Positions 49,156-58,098 of a stretch of 64,000 nt of DNA are shown here, one piece after another. The DNA comes from Streptomyces toyocaensis. GTDB lineage: Bacteria > Actinomycetota > Actinomycetes > Streptomycetales > Streptomycetaceae. Each line of letters starts with the position of its first letter. Positions within the stretch are counted from its first letter, which is position 1. Location: assembly GCF_000725125.1 (NCBI RefSeq), contig NZ_JFCB01000032.1, forward strand, positions 1 through 64,000, given 5' to 3'. The notes under the pieces were generated by a model, which was given only the letters and a program-made list of their open reading frames with translations, searched no databases and was not told the origin of the DNA. A program made the position numbers and the translations under genes.

Positions 49156-50216
49156 CCGGGTCACCCGCACCGGGCGGCGCGTACGCCGTGGTGGTGCCGA
49201 CACTGGGCCGGCCCTGCCTGGGCCGGTGTCTGCAGGCGCTGGCCGACGCGGATGGGCCGGGCCCCGCCCGGGTCGTGGTGGTCGACGACCGCCGGGACCC
49301 CTCCGGCGCCCCGCTGACCGCCGCCGTCCCGCCGTCGCTGCGCTCGCGCACCCTCGTGGTGCCCGGCGGGGCACGGGGGCCGGCCGCCGCCCGCAACACC
49401 GGCTGGCGGGCCGCCGGGGACGTGCCGTGGATCGTGTTCCTCGACGACGACGTGGTCCCCGGCCCGACCTGGGCCGACGACCTGGCCCTCGACCTCGCCG
49501 GGGCGAGTGTCGCGACCGCCGGGATCACCGCCCGGATCGAGGTGCCGCTGCCCGCCGACCGCCGGCCCACCGACTGGGAGCGCAACACCGCCGGTCTCGC
49601 CCGCGCCCGCTGGATCACCGCCGACATGGTGTACCGCCGTCGTGCGCTGGAGGCCACCGGCGGCTTCGACGAGCGGTTCCGCCGGGCCTTCAGGGAGGAC
49701 GCCGACCTGGCGCTGCGGGTGCTCGACGCCGGCTGGACGCTGGCCGAGGGCCGCCGCACCACCGCCCATCCGGTGCGGCGGTCCGGGCGCTGGGTCTCCG
49801 TGCGGCTCCAGGCGGGCAACGCCGACGACGTGCTGATGTCCCGGCTGCACGGTCGGGACTGGTGGCAGCGGGCCGGGGCCCCGCGGGGGCGCCTGCCCGG
49901 TCATCTGGCGGTGACCGCGGCGGGCCTGGCGTCCGTGGCCTGCGTGCTGTCCGGCCGGCCGCGGGCCGCGGCTGCCTGCCTCGGTGGATGGCTGGCCGGG
50001 ACCACCGAATTCGCGCTCGCCCGGATCCTCCCGGGGCCGCGCACCCGGGACGAGATCGTGACCATGGTCCTCACCAGCGCGGTCGTCCCGCCGGCCGCGG
50101 CCTTCCACTGGCTGCGGGGCCACTTCGCGCACCGCGCGGCACCGCCCCGCCCCCAGCCGCCCGGTGCCGCCGCGCCCGCGTACCCGCCGGCGGCCGGCGA
50201 GCGGATGCCGTCATGA
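49152..50216 (+). CDS. Family 2 glycosyltransferase
   Basis: 354 residues. GT-A fold: AYAVVVPTLGRPCLGRCLQA, VVVVDDRRDPSG, WIVFLDDDVVPGPTW (DxD) and FREDADLALRVLDAGWT (acceptor-side ED). The C-terminus has one or two hydrophobic helices (LAVTAAGLASVACVLSG) that may tether it to the membrane. Sugar donor unknown. Starts inside the stop of the carbamoyltransferase gene. Confidence 0.9.
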   Translation: MTGSPAPGGAYAVVVPTLGRPCLGRCLQALADADGPGPARVVVVDDRRDPSGAPLTAAVPPSLRSRTLVVPGGARGPAAARNTGWRAAGDVPWIVFLDDDVVPGPTWADDLALDLAGASVATAGITARIEVPLPADRRPTDWERNTAGLARARWITADMVYRRRALEATGGFDERFRRAFREDADLALRVLDAGWTLAEGRRTTAHPVRRSGRWVSVRLQAGNADDVLMSRLHGRDWWQRAGAPRGRLPGHLAVTAAGLASVACVLSGRPRAAAACLGGWLAGTTEFALARILPGPRTRDEIVTMVLTSAVVPPAAAFHWLRGHFAHRAAPPRPQPPGAAAPAYPPAAGERMPS

Positions 50217-50265
50217 CCCGCCCGCCGCCGGAGCAGGGGGAGCGGACCGGCCGAGGAGCCGCCGT

Positions 50266-51231
50266 ATGAACATTCTGCTGTGGCACGTACACGGTTCCTG
50301 GACGACGGCGTTCGTCCAGGGCCCCCACACCTACGTCGTCCCCGTCACCCCCGGCCGTGATCCGGACGGCCTCGGCCGTGCCCGGACCTTCTCGTGGCCC
50401 GTGTCGGTGCGCGAGGCCACGCCCGCGGAACTCCGGGAGACGCCGTTCGACCTGGTCGTCCTGCAGCGGCCGCACGAGCTCGGGCTCGCCGAACGCTGGC
50501 TCGGCGGCCGCCGTCCCGGCCGGGACGTGCCGGCCGTGTATCTGGAGCACAACGCACCGGACGGCGACGTGCCGGACACCCATCATCCGTTCGCCGACCG
50601 GGCCGATCTGACGATCGTGCACGTCACTCACTTCAACCGGTTGTTCTGGGACTGCGGCACCACCCGCACCGAGGTGATCGAGCACGGCATCGTCGACCCG
50701 GGCCACCGGTACACGGGCCGGCTGGACCGGGCCGCCGTCGTCGTCAACGAACCGCTGCGACGCGGCCGGTACACCGGTACGGACCTGCTGCCCGCCCTCG
50801 CGGGGGCGGTGCCGCTGGACGTGTTCGGCATGGGCACCGGCGGCCTGGCCGGTCACCTGGGGCTGCCGCCGGAGCGGTGCCGCACCGCCGACCTGCCGCA
50901 GCGCGAACTGCACGCGGCCATGGCCGACCGCCGGATGTACCTGCACCCGGTGCGCTGGACCTCCCTCGGGCTGTCCCTGCTGGAGGCGATGCACCTGGGC
51001 ATGCCGGTCCTGGCGCTGGCCACCACCGAGGTGGTGGAGGCGGTGCCGCACGGTTCGGGCACCGTGTCCAATCGGCCCGACGTCCTCGCCCGGGCCGCCC
51101 GCCGTTATCTGGCCGACCCCGCGGCGGCCGCGGCGGACGGGGCCCGTGCCCGGCAGGCCGCCCTCGAACGCTACGGGCTCAAGCGGTTTTTGGACGACTG
51201 GGAACGCCTGATCACGGAGGTGCGCTCATGA
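50266..51231 (+). CDS. GT-B-type glycosyltransferase
   Basis: 321 residues, GAGGAG before the ATG. MNILLWHVHGSWTTAFVQG at the start and RMYLHPVRWTSLGLSLLEAM, then HLGMPVLALATTEVVEAVPH, near residue 245 show the GT4-like C-terminal donor site with its conserved Glu. Shorter than usual for the family. Overlaps the next glycosyltransferase by 4 bases. Confidence 0.87.
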   Translation: MNILLWHVHGSWTTAFVQGPHTYVVPVTPGRDPDGLGRARTFSWPVSVREATPAELRETPFDLVVLQRPHELGLAERWLGGRRPGRDVPAVYLEHNAPDGDVPDTHHPFADRADLTIVHVTHFNRLFWDCGTTRTEVIEHGIVDPGHRYTGRLDRAAVVVNEPLRRGRYTGTDLLPALAGAVPLDVFGMGTGGLAGHLGLPPERCRTADLPQRELHAAMADRRMYLHPVRWTSLGLSLLEAMHLGMPVLALATTEVVEAVPHGSGTVSNRPDVLARAARRYLADPAAAAADGARARQAALERYGLKRFLDDWERLITEVRS

Positions 51232-52490
51232 CCCCGGCCCCCGGCCCGCCCGCCGGCGACGGACTCGCCCCGGGCGTGCTGTCCATCGCGCTGGTCTCGG
51301 AGCACGCCAGCCCCCTCGCCACGCTCGGCGGCGTGGACGCCGGCGGGCAGAACGTCCATGTGGCCGCCCTGGCGGGGGCGCTCGCCGACCGCGGCCACCG
51401 CGTCGTCGTGCACACCCGCCGCGACGCGCCCGACCTGCCCGACCGGGTGGCCCTGCGCGACGGCGTCGAGGTGCACCACGTACCGGCGGGCCCCCCGGAG
51501 CCGGTTCCCAAGGACCGGCTGCTGCCGTACATGGAGGAGTTCGGGCAGCACCTGGCCCGTCGGTGGCGTGCGCGCACCCCGGACGTGGTGCACTCGCACT
51601 TCTGGATGTCGGGGCTGGCCTCGCTGCGGGCGGCCCGGGAGCTGGGGCTGCCACTGCTGCACACGTACCACGCGCTCGGCACGGTGAAGCGGCGGCACCA
51701 GGGGCTCGCCGACACCAGCCCGCCGGAGCGGATCGCCTGCGAGATCGAGGTGGGGCTGGGCTGCGACCGGGTCGTCGCCACCTGCCGGGACGAGGTCGCC
51801 GAGCTGGCCCGGATGGGCGTGCCGGCGTACCGCGTCGGCGTCGTGCCGTGCGGTGTGGACACCGACCGGTTCACGCCGGCGGGACCGGTCGCGCCGCGCG
51901 GACCGCTCCGTCACCGGCTGGTGCAGCTGGGCCGGCTGGTGCCGCGCAAGGGCGCCGCCGTCTCGGTGGCGGCGCTGGCCCGGCTGCCGGGAACCGAGCT
52001 CCTGGTGGTCGGCGGGCCGCCTCGGGACCGTCTCGACGACGATCCGGAGGTGCGGCGGCTGCGCGGTGTCGCACGGGACGCCGGGGTCGCCGACCGGGTC
52101 CGCTTCACCGGCGGGGTGGACCCCTCCGGGGTTCCCGCGCTCCTGCGCTCCGCCGACGTGGTGCTGTGCCCCGCCGACTACGAGCCGTTCGGGATCGTCC
52201 CGCTGGAGGCCATGGCCTGCGGCCGTCCGGTGGTGGCCAGCGCGGTCGGCGGTCAGCTCGACACCGTCGCGGATCCGGGCACGGGCCGGCTGGTGCCGCC
52301 CGGCGACCCGGACGCGCTGGCCGGGGCCGTGGCCGCGCTGCTCGCCGACCCGGCGGCCCGGGAGGCCTGCGCGGTGGCGGGCCGCCGACGGGTACTCAGC
52401 CGCTACGGCTGGCCGCGGATCGCCGCGGCCACCGAGGCGGCGTACTGCGAGGTCCTCGACGCGGAGCCCGCCGCGACCGGAACCGGCTGA
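51228..52490 (+). CDS. Family 4 glycosyltransferase (MshA-like)
   Basis: 420 residues. SEHASPLATLGGVDAGGQNV is the GG(V/M)xx glycine loop of sucrose-synthase/MshA-type GT4 enzymes; DYEPFGIVPLEAMACGRPVV is the E-x7-E donor motif. Acts on a nucleotide sugar in the cytoplasm. Its similarity to MshA is at family level only; context points to the glycoconjugate of this operon rather than mycothiol. Confidence 0.92.
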   Translation: MTPAPGPPAGDGLAPGVLSIALVSEHASPLATLGGVDAGGQNVHVAALAGALADRGHRVVVHTRRDAPDLPDRVALRDGVEVHHVPAGPPEPVPKDRLLPYMEEFGQHLARRWRARTPDVVHSHFWMSGLASLRAARELGLPLLHTYHALGTVKRRHQGLADTSPPERIACEIEVGLGCDRVVATCRDEVAELARMGVPAYRVGVVPCGVDTDRFTPAGPVAPRGPLRHRLVQLGRLVPRKGAAVSVAALARLPGTELLVVGGPPRDRLDDDPEVRRLRGVARDAGVADRVRFTGGVDPSGVPALLRSADVVLCPADYEPFGIVPLEAMACGRPVVASAVGGQLDTVADPGTGRLVPPGDPDALAGAVAALLADPAAREACAVAGRRRVLSRYGWPRIAAATEAAYCEVLDAEPAATGTG

Positions 52491-52581
52491 CGGTCCGGCC
52501 GCCGTGGCCGACGACGTCCGACGTTGGAAGGAGGTGCGGGTCCCGCCGCCGTCCTCACCGAGGCGGTGCGCCCGAACAGCC

Positions 52582-53208
52582 ATGACCGAACACCCCGCGC
52601 TCGACGCCGCGCATCTGCACTGCCGGTCGCTCCAGGAGGCCCTCGACGGCCTCCGCCGGGACGGCCTGCCCCGGATCGCCGACTGGGGCGGCCGGCTCGC
52701 CGCCCATCTCACCGACGGAGGACGGCTGCTGGCCGCCGGCAACGGGGGCAGCGCCGCGCAGGCCCAGCATCTGACCGCCGAGCTGGTCGGACGGTACCGC
52801 CAGGAGCGGCGTGCCTACTCGGCCCTCGCGCTGCACGCCGAGACCTCCAGCGTCACGGCCATCGGCAACGACTACGGCTTCGACCACGTGTACGCCCGCC
52901 AGGTGACCGCCCACGGACGTCCCGGCGACGTCCTGCTGCTGCTCTCCACGTCGGGGCGCAGCGCCAATCTGATCGCGGCGGCGGTGGCGGCCCGGCGGGC
53001 CGCGCTGCGGGTCTGGGCCCTCACCGGGCCCGGCCCCAACCCGCTGGCGGAGGCGTCCCACGAGGCGCTGTGCGTGGACGCGGGCAGCACGGCCACCGTC
53101 CAGGAGGCCCATCTCGTCGCCGTCCACCTGCTCTGCGAGTCCTTCGACGCCGCCGTGTCCACGCCGTTCGCGCGGCGCGCGACGACCGTCCCCGGGAGGA
53201 TGTCATGA
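52582..53208 (+). CDS. gmhA: SIS-domain phosphoheptose isomerase (GmhA-like)
   Basis: 208 residues. AAGNGGSAAQAQHLTAELVG and LLLLSTSGRSANLIAAAVAA are the phosphosugar loops of sedoheptulose-7-phosphate isomerase, the first step of ADP-heptose synthesis. The ATG at 52582 has no clear Shine-Dalgarno; a GGAAGGAGG lies ~50 bases upstream with no in-frame start at the right distance. 4-base overlap with the HldE-like gene confirms the partnership. Confidence 0.88.
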   Translation: MTEHPALDAAHLHCRSLQEALDGLRRDGLPRIADWGGRLAAHLTDGGRLLAAGNGGSAAQAQHLTAELVGRYRQERRAYSALALHAETSSVTAIGNDYGFDHVYARQVTAHGRPGDVLLLLSTSGRSANLIAAAVAARRAALRVWALTGPGPNPLAEASHEALCVDAGSTATVQEAHLVAVHLLCESFDAAVSTPFARRATTVPGRMS

Positions 53209-54620
53209 CCGGTCCCGAGCCCGTCGTGGTCGTGGGGGACGTGCTGCTGGACGAGGACATCGAGGGGGTCGCCACCCGGCTGTCCCCGGACGCCCCCGCC
53301 CCGGTCGTCGATGTCACCGGTGACCGCCGGCATCCGGGCGGGGCGGGGCTCGCCGCCGCGCTCGCCGCCCGGGGCGGCCGGGACGTCGTCCTGGTGACCG
53401 CACTCGGGGACGATCCGGCGAGCGAGGCGGTCCGCAGGGACCTCGACGGCCGGGTACGGCTGCTGGAACTGCCGCTGCACGGGACGCTGCCGGTGAAGAC
53501 GAGGGTGCTGGCGGGCGGACGGCCCGTGGTACGCATCGACCGGGGCGGCGGGACCCCCGGCGAGCCGGACGACGCGGTACGCGAGGTGCTCGCCGGGGCG
53601 CACGCCGTGCTCGTGGCCGACTACGGACGGCACACCGCCGGGGCGGTGCGCACGCATCTGGAGGACGTGGCACGGCGTACGCCCCTGGTGTGGGACCCGC
53701 ATCCCCAGGGCGACGCGCCGGTGCCCGGGGCGCGCGTCGTCACGCCCAACGCGGCCGAGGCGGTCGCCCTGTGCGCCGACGGGCCGGGGCCGTCGGGGGC
53801 ATCGCTGGGTGCCTTCGCCGAGCGGGGGGCGGAACTGGCGGAGCGCTGGCGGGCGGCGGGCGTCGCCGTGACGCTCGGCGACCGCGGGGTTCTGCTCACC
53901 CGGCCGGGAGGCGGGACGCCGATGCTGATCCCGGCGCCGTTCCGGGCCGACGGGGATCCGTGCGGCGCGGGGGACTGCTTCGCCGCGGCGACCGTGGCGG
54001 CGCTGGCCGACGGTCTGCTGCCCGAGGAGGCGCTGCAGCGGGCGGTGGCCGCCGCCGCGGCGTTCGTCGCGGCGGGCGGGGCGGGCAACCCCGACCTGTG
54101 GCACACGCCGGCCGTTCCCGGACCCGCGCGCCATCCCGCGGCCGACGCGTTCGAGGTGGCGGAGAGCGTGCGGGCGCGCGGCGGGACGGTGGTCGCCACG
54201 GGCGGCTGCTTCGACCTGGTGCACGCCGGTCACGTCGGACTGCTGGAGAGCGCGCGGCGGATCGGTGACTGTCTGATCGTGTGCCTCAACTCCGACGCGT
54301 CCGTGACCCGGCGCAAGGGCCCCGGCCGGCCGCTCAATCCCGCGACGGACCGGGCGAGGGTGCTGGCGGCACTGGGGAGTGTGGACGCGGTGGTGGTCTT
54401 CGAGGAGGACACGCCGGAGGCGGTGCTGGGGCGGTTGCGGCCGGACGTGTGGGTGAAGGGCGGCGACTACTCCGTGCAGGATCTGCCGGAGGCGGAGGTG
54501 CTGCGCGGCTGGGGCGGGCAGGCGGTGGTGCTGCCGTACCTGGACGGGCGGTCCACCACCCTGCTGGCGCGGCGGGCGGCGGATGCGGCTTCGGTCACCT
54601 TGCGGTCCGCGGAGGGGTGA
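53205..54620 (+). CDS. hldE: Bifunctional heptose kinase / adenylyltransferase (HldE-like)
   Basis: 471 residues. N-terminal PfkB-type kinase (~1-310) with HPGGAGLAAALAARGG and the catalytic DGDPCGAGDCFAAATVAALA; C-terminal cytidylyltransferase-fold domain (~320-471) with ATGGCFDLVHAGHVGLLESA (HxGH). In Gram-negatives this enzyme phosphorylates heptose-7-phosphate and adds AMP to give ADP-heptose. The phosphatase GmhB and epimerase HldD are not in the window. Confidence 0.9.
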   Translation: MTGPEPVVVVGDVLLDEDIEGVATRLSPDAPAPVVDVTGDRRHPGGAGLAAALAARGGRDVVLVTALGDDPASEAVRRDLDGRVRLLELPLHGTLPVKTRVLAGGRPVVRIDRGGGTPGEPDDAVREVLAGAHAVLVADYGRHTAGAVRTHLEDVARRTPLVWDPHPQGDAPVPGARVVTPNAAEAVALCADGPGPSGASLGAFAERGAELAERWRAAGVAVTLGDRGVLLTRPGGGTPMLIPAPFRADGDPCGAGDCFAAATVAALADGLLPEEALQRAVAAAAAFVAAGGAGNPDLWHTPAVPGPARHPAADAFEVAESVRARGGTVVATGGCFDLVHAGHVGLLESARRIGDCLIVCLNSDASVTRRKGPGRPLNPATDRARVLAALGSVDAVVVFEEDTPEAVLGRLRPDVWVKGGDYSVQDLPEAEVLRGWGGQAVVLPYLDGRSTTLLARRAADAASVTLRSAEG

Positions 54621-54674
54621 GGGGGCGGGGGCGATGCGGTGTTCGCCCCCCGCCGCCCCTTCCCGTCCCGTCTT

Positions 54675-54691
54675 CGGGGGCTTCGCCCCCG
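54675..54691. terminator. Hairpin terminator after the sugar operon
   Basis: CGGGGGC-TTC-GCCCCCG, 7-base arms with a 3-base loop, between the convergent hldE-like and MFS genes. This short module is common between Streptomyces genes. Confidence 0.6.
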
Positions 54692-54774
54692 GACCCCTTT
54701 CGGCCCTGGACGGGCGTCGTCCTCGAACGCCGGACGGGCCGGGGGTGCCGACGGTGCTCGGGCCCGGAGGGAGA

Positions 54775-56076
54775 TCAGGCTGCCGTCTGCAGGGCCGGGC
54801 GGGGGGCGTCCTTCCGGGTCAGACGGAGGAGGGCGGGCGGGCGGCGGGTGCGGAGGAGGTGGCCTGCCGCGATCGATCCGGCGATGACGAGGCCGCCGGT
54901 GACCAGGGCACCGCGCGGGCCCGCCAGTTCCATGAGGAGGCCGAGGGCCGGCGGCCCGCCCAGGCTCCACACGGTGCCGATGCTGCCCCAGACGCCGAGC
55001 ACGCGTCCCCGCAGGTGGGCGGGCGGGTCGGTCTGCAGCACGGCCGTTCCGGCGGTGTCGGAGACGGACTCGACGACGGCCATGGGCAGGACCAGCACCA
55101 GCAGCACCGCGAGCGACGGTGACATCCCCGCCGCCACCTGCAGCAGCGCGCCCGTCGCCGCGAGGGCGCCGACCAGCCGCACGGACGGCCGACGCAGCCG
55201 CGCGCCGAGCACCGCGCCGAGGATCCCGCCGACGGCGAGGACGGTGGACACCGTGCCGAACGCGCTCGCGCCCCCCGCCAGCGGCCCGGTGACCAGGACC
55301 GCGAGAGTGAGGCCGTAGTTGCGGCCGAGGACGGCACTGACGCCGGTGACTCCGGCGAGTGCCACCAGCCGGGGCCGGCGGGCGAAGAAGGCGAGCCCTT
55401 CGCGGACGGTCAGGTCGGCCCGCGGGCGCCCGCCCTTCCCGGCGACGTGCCGGACCGCACCCGCCGCCGGGCGCAGGAACGGGATGACCGCGGTCACGAA
55501 GAGGAAGGAGAACCCGTTGGCGAAGTAGGCCGCGGCGGTACCGAGGAACCCGACCGTCACCCCGGCGAGCGCGGCGCCCGCGAGCCGGCCCGCGTTGAAG
55601 ACCAGCGCGCCCACTCCGATCGCGGAGGGGACGTCCTGCGCCGGCACGAGATCGTTGCCCAGCAGGGCGCAGGCCGGGTTGTCGACGGTGGCGACGATGC
55701 CGGTGACGGCGGCAAGCGCCATCAGGGATGTCATGTCCAGCCGGTCCAGCGCCACCAGGACGGCCGTGGTGAACGCGATCGCGGACAGCAGGGCCTGGCT
55801 GACGGCCGCCGTCAGCCTCCGCGGCCAGCGGTCGACCGCCGCGCCACCGAGGACGCTCATCAGCAGCGCCGGCGCGGCCTGCACCGACATCGACAGACCC
55901 GTGGCGGCGGCGGACCCGGTGATCTGCAGGACCAGCAGGTTCTGCACCGTGAGCTGCATCCATGTACCGGCGTTCGACACGAAGTTGGCGACGGACCACC
56001 AGCGCATGCTGCGGTGCCGCAGGGATCGCCAGGGGGAGCGGGACACGGCCGGGGCAGGGGTGGGCGAGGAAGACAC
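54775..56076 (-). CDS. MFS transporter (MFS_3 / enterobactin-exporter-like)
   Basis: 433 residues with about 12 membrane segments. NAGTWMQLTVQNLLVLQITG, GGAAVDRWPRRLTAAVSQAL and LRGRVLGVWGSIGTVWSLGG are typical of the MFS_3 exporter group. GTG start at 56076 with no strong ribosome binding site. Converges on the sugar operon; substrate unknown. Confidence 0.88.
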   Translation of the reverse strand: MSSSPTPAPAVSRSPWRSLRHRSMRWWSVANFVSNAGTWMQLTVQNLLVLQITGSAAATGLSMSVQAAPALLMSVLGGAAVDRWPRRLTAAVSQALLSAIAFTTAVLVALDRLDMTSLMALAAVTGIVATVDNPACALLGNDLVPAQDVPSAIGVGALVFNAGRLAGAALAGVTVGFLGTAAAYFANGFSFLFVTAVIPFLRPAAGAVRHVAGKGGRPRADLTVREGLAFFARRPRLVALAGVTGVSAVLGRNYGLTLAVLVTGPLAGGASAFGTVSTVLAVGGILGAVLGARLRRPSVRLVGALAATGALLQVAAGMSPSLAVLLVLVLPMAVVESVSDTAGTAVLQTDPPAHLRGRVLGVWGSIGTVWSLGGPPALGLLMELAGPRGALVTGGLVIAGSIAAGHLLRTRRPPALLRLTRKDAPRPALQTAA

Positions 56077-56331
56077 GGTGCGCTACTCGGGGACGGGCCG
56101 GGGGGCCCGGCGGAAGGAGGCGCGGGAAGCGGACCGCCGGCTGCGCCGCGCGGCGGCCCCCGTCACCGGAACTGGGCGCGGACCATCGTGGCAGAAGGGA
56201 ACGCCGGGTCGGTCCCGGGCGGCCGGGCACCGGACGGCCGGGTGGGTCAAGTGTGCCGAGGTGCCGGGGATTTGGGTCAGTGAGTGGGGTTGATCACAGC
56301 GGCCGGGACGAGCACCGGAGGCGACCGGGGA

Positions 56332-56371
56332 CGGATGAGGGCCCGTCGCCGCGGCGACGGGCCCTCATCCG
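56332..56371. terminator. Very strong hairpin terminator of the hemerythrin gene
   Basis: Perfect 19-base arms (56332-56350 and 56353-56371) with a 2-base turn, immediately beyond the stop of the minus-strand hemerythrin gene. Upstream, 56077-56331 is the MFS leader region with no gene seen. Confidence 0.85.
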
Positions 56372-56376
56372 TGGTC

Positions 56377-56940
56377 TCAGCCGAGCTTGCCGCGTCCGCT
56401 CAGCGCGTCGCGGAGCCGGTCGACCATGCCGGCGCCCGGTGCCAGCAGCTTGTTCGCGGGGGGCTTGTCCGGGGCGGCGGGGTGCGGCCGGGTCGGGGCC
56501 GTCTTCTTCGCCTGCCGGACCTTGTCACCGAGCTGGCCGAGCTGTTCCGGGGTGCAGGCGGCACGCAACCGCGGGAAGAGGTTCTGCTCCTCGTCGGCGA
56601 TGTGCTCACGGATCTCGCTCATCAGCATCCCGATGAGCCGGTCGAACTCGGCGTCGCCCGCGTCGCAGCCCTCCAGATCCTTCATGGTCTGCTCGGCCGT
56701 GGCGTGGTCCTCGAGCTCCTGGTCGGCCAGGGCGTCGCCGTCCGGCAGGTGCTCCCGTGCGGCCGGGTAGAGGTAGGCCTCCTCGGCGACGGAGTGCCGG
56801 ACCAGCTCGATCGTGGCCTGGTCCGCGTACACCTTGCGCTCCTTGTGGCCGGGCGGCAGCGCATCGATCTTGCCGAAGAGTTCCTCGACTTCCCGGTGGT
56901 CGGTCATCAGTTCGTCGATGACGTCGCCTCCGTGTCCCAT
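56377..56940 (-). CDS. Hemerythrin HHE-domain protein
   Basis: 187 residues, GGAGG 8 bases before the ATG. DVIDELMTDHREVEELFGKI, SVAEEAYLYP, LEDHATAEQTMKDLEG and EIREHIADEEQNLFPRLRAA supply the His and Glu ligands of a di-iron hemerythrin-like four-helix bundle. Such proteins bind O2 or NO or sense iron. A Lys/Pro-rich C-terminal tail follows. Confidence 0.92.
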   Translation of the reverse strand: MGHGGDVIDELMTDHREVEELFGKIDALPPGHKERKVYADQATIELVRHSVAEEAYLYPAAREHLPDGDALADQELEDHATAEQTMKDLEGCDAGDAEFDRLIGMLMSEIREHIADEEQNLFPRLRAACTPEQLGQLGDKVRQAKKTAPTRPHPAAPDKPPANKLLAPGAGMVDRLRDALSGRGKLG

Positions 56941-57031
56941 GTCCTTCACCTCCGGTTGGTGGTGGCACCCGGCCGGGTCCACTCCGCCCCCGGGTCCCCG
57001 CACCGCCGGGGTGCTACACGCGGCCGGTGCG

Positions 57032-57565
57032 TCAGCGGGACAACGTGGCCCGGACACGCCCGGCCAGGGCCGCGGGACCGGCACCGGCCCGGACGGAGTG
57101 GCGCACCAGGTGGGCGTCGCGCCGCAGGTCGTGGGCGGCGTGCCGGCTCCGCCACAGCAGCGACGGGGCGGAGCCGGTGTCGTCGGCGGCGATCAGCAGA
57201 CCGCCGAGCATGGAGAGGTTCTTGAGGAAGTGGATGCGCTGCTGGGTCTTCTGGTCGGGGTCCTCCTCCTCCCAGAACCGGTGCGCGGCCAGGGTGGTGG
57301 GCACCAGCGTGACGGCGATGGCGAGCGCGGCCGGGCGTGACAGGCGGCCGGTGGCCAGCAGCAGCCCGCCCACGAGCTGGACGGCGCCGCTGAGGCGTAC
57401 GGCGTCCTCGGTGCGGTCCGGCAGCACCGGGACCCGTTCGGTGACGGGCTGGACGACCGGCTCGGCGATCGGTGCGACGTTCTGCGGGCGGCGCCAGGAA
57501 TCCAGCCCGCCCGTGACGAACATCGACGCCAGCATCGGCCGGCCGAGGACACGCAACAGACTCAT
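57032..57565 (-). CDS. DoxX-family membrane protein
   Basis: 177 residues, AGGAG 6 bases before the ATG. LGRPMLASMFVTGGLDSWRR starts the domain; LSGAVQLVGGLLLATGRLSR, ALAIAVTLVPTTLAAHRFW and FLKNLSMLGGLLIAADDT are further membrane segments. The family is linked to redox balance and oxidative stress in actinobacteria. A hemerythrin and a catalase nearby fit that theme. Confidence 0.88.
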   Translation of the reverse strand: MSLLRVLGRPMLASMFVTGGLDSWRRPQNVAPIAEPVVQPVTERVPVLPDRTEDAVRLSGAVQLVGGLLLATGRLSRPAALAIAVTLVPTTLAAHRFWEEEDPDQKTQQRIHFLKNLSMLGGLLIAADDTGSAPSLLWRSRHAAHDLRRDAHLVRHSVRAGAGPAALAGRVRATLSR

Positions 57566-57636
57566 GGACTACTCCTGTGTGTCGGTGGTGCGGATTCGCC
57601 GGGTTCCCCCGGGAGCGGGGGCCATTCGACGTGCCG

Positions 57637-57960
57637 TCACCAGAACCGGGTGGTGAGGGCGGGCTGGTGGACCGCCTCGACGGCGTCGCGCAGGCACAGT
57701 GCGACGGCGATGGTGGCCCGCAGGACCGACGGACGTACGCTCTGGGCCGTCTCCGTGGCCAGGACCAGCAGGCAGCCCGCGGCCTGTTCCACCACGGTGA
57801 CCGGGAGGGTGTAGTCGCTGTCGGCGGCGGCGCGGAACGCCTTGAGCGGGATTCCGGCTCCGTCGACCGTACGCCGGGCGGCCTGCTCCAGGTGCTGTAC
57901 GGCCTGTTCGCAGAGCGACGCGGGCAGGGTGAGGGTGCGCTGGAACGATGGGCTCGTCAT
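57637..57960 (-). CDS. Small hypothetical protein
   Basis: 107 residues: MTSPSFQRTLTLPASLCEQA, then a largely helical middle and a C-terminal hydrophobic stretch VVEQAAGCLLVLATETAQSV. No clear Shine-Dalgarno. Codon bias is coding-like. Not recognised. It lies between the DoxX gene and the divergent kinase-like gene; a longer frame on this strand is the shadow of that kinase gene. Confidence 0.55.
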   Translation of the reverse strand: MTSPSFQRTLTLPASLCEQAVQHLEQAARRTVDGAGIPLKAFRAAADSDYTLPVTVVEQAAGCLLVLATETAQSVRPSVLRATIAVALCLRDAVEAVHQPALTTRFW

Positions 57961-58098
57961 GATCCCAGTGGTCCCCCGGCGCGGCTCCGTTCGATCGGCC
58001 GGCGCCGGAATTTCACCGTCCTGCGCGAGCGTTCGGCGGGTGCGGCCGGCGTGCCCGTACCCTGGGCGTCCCGCGTCGCCCCGATGAGGAGTCCGCCC

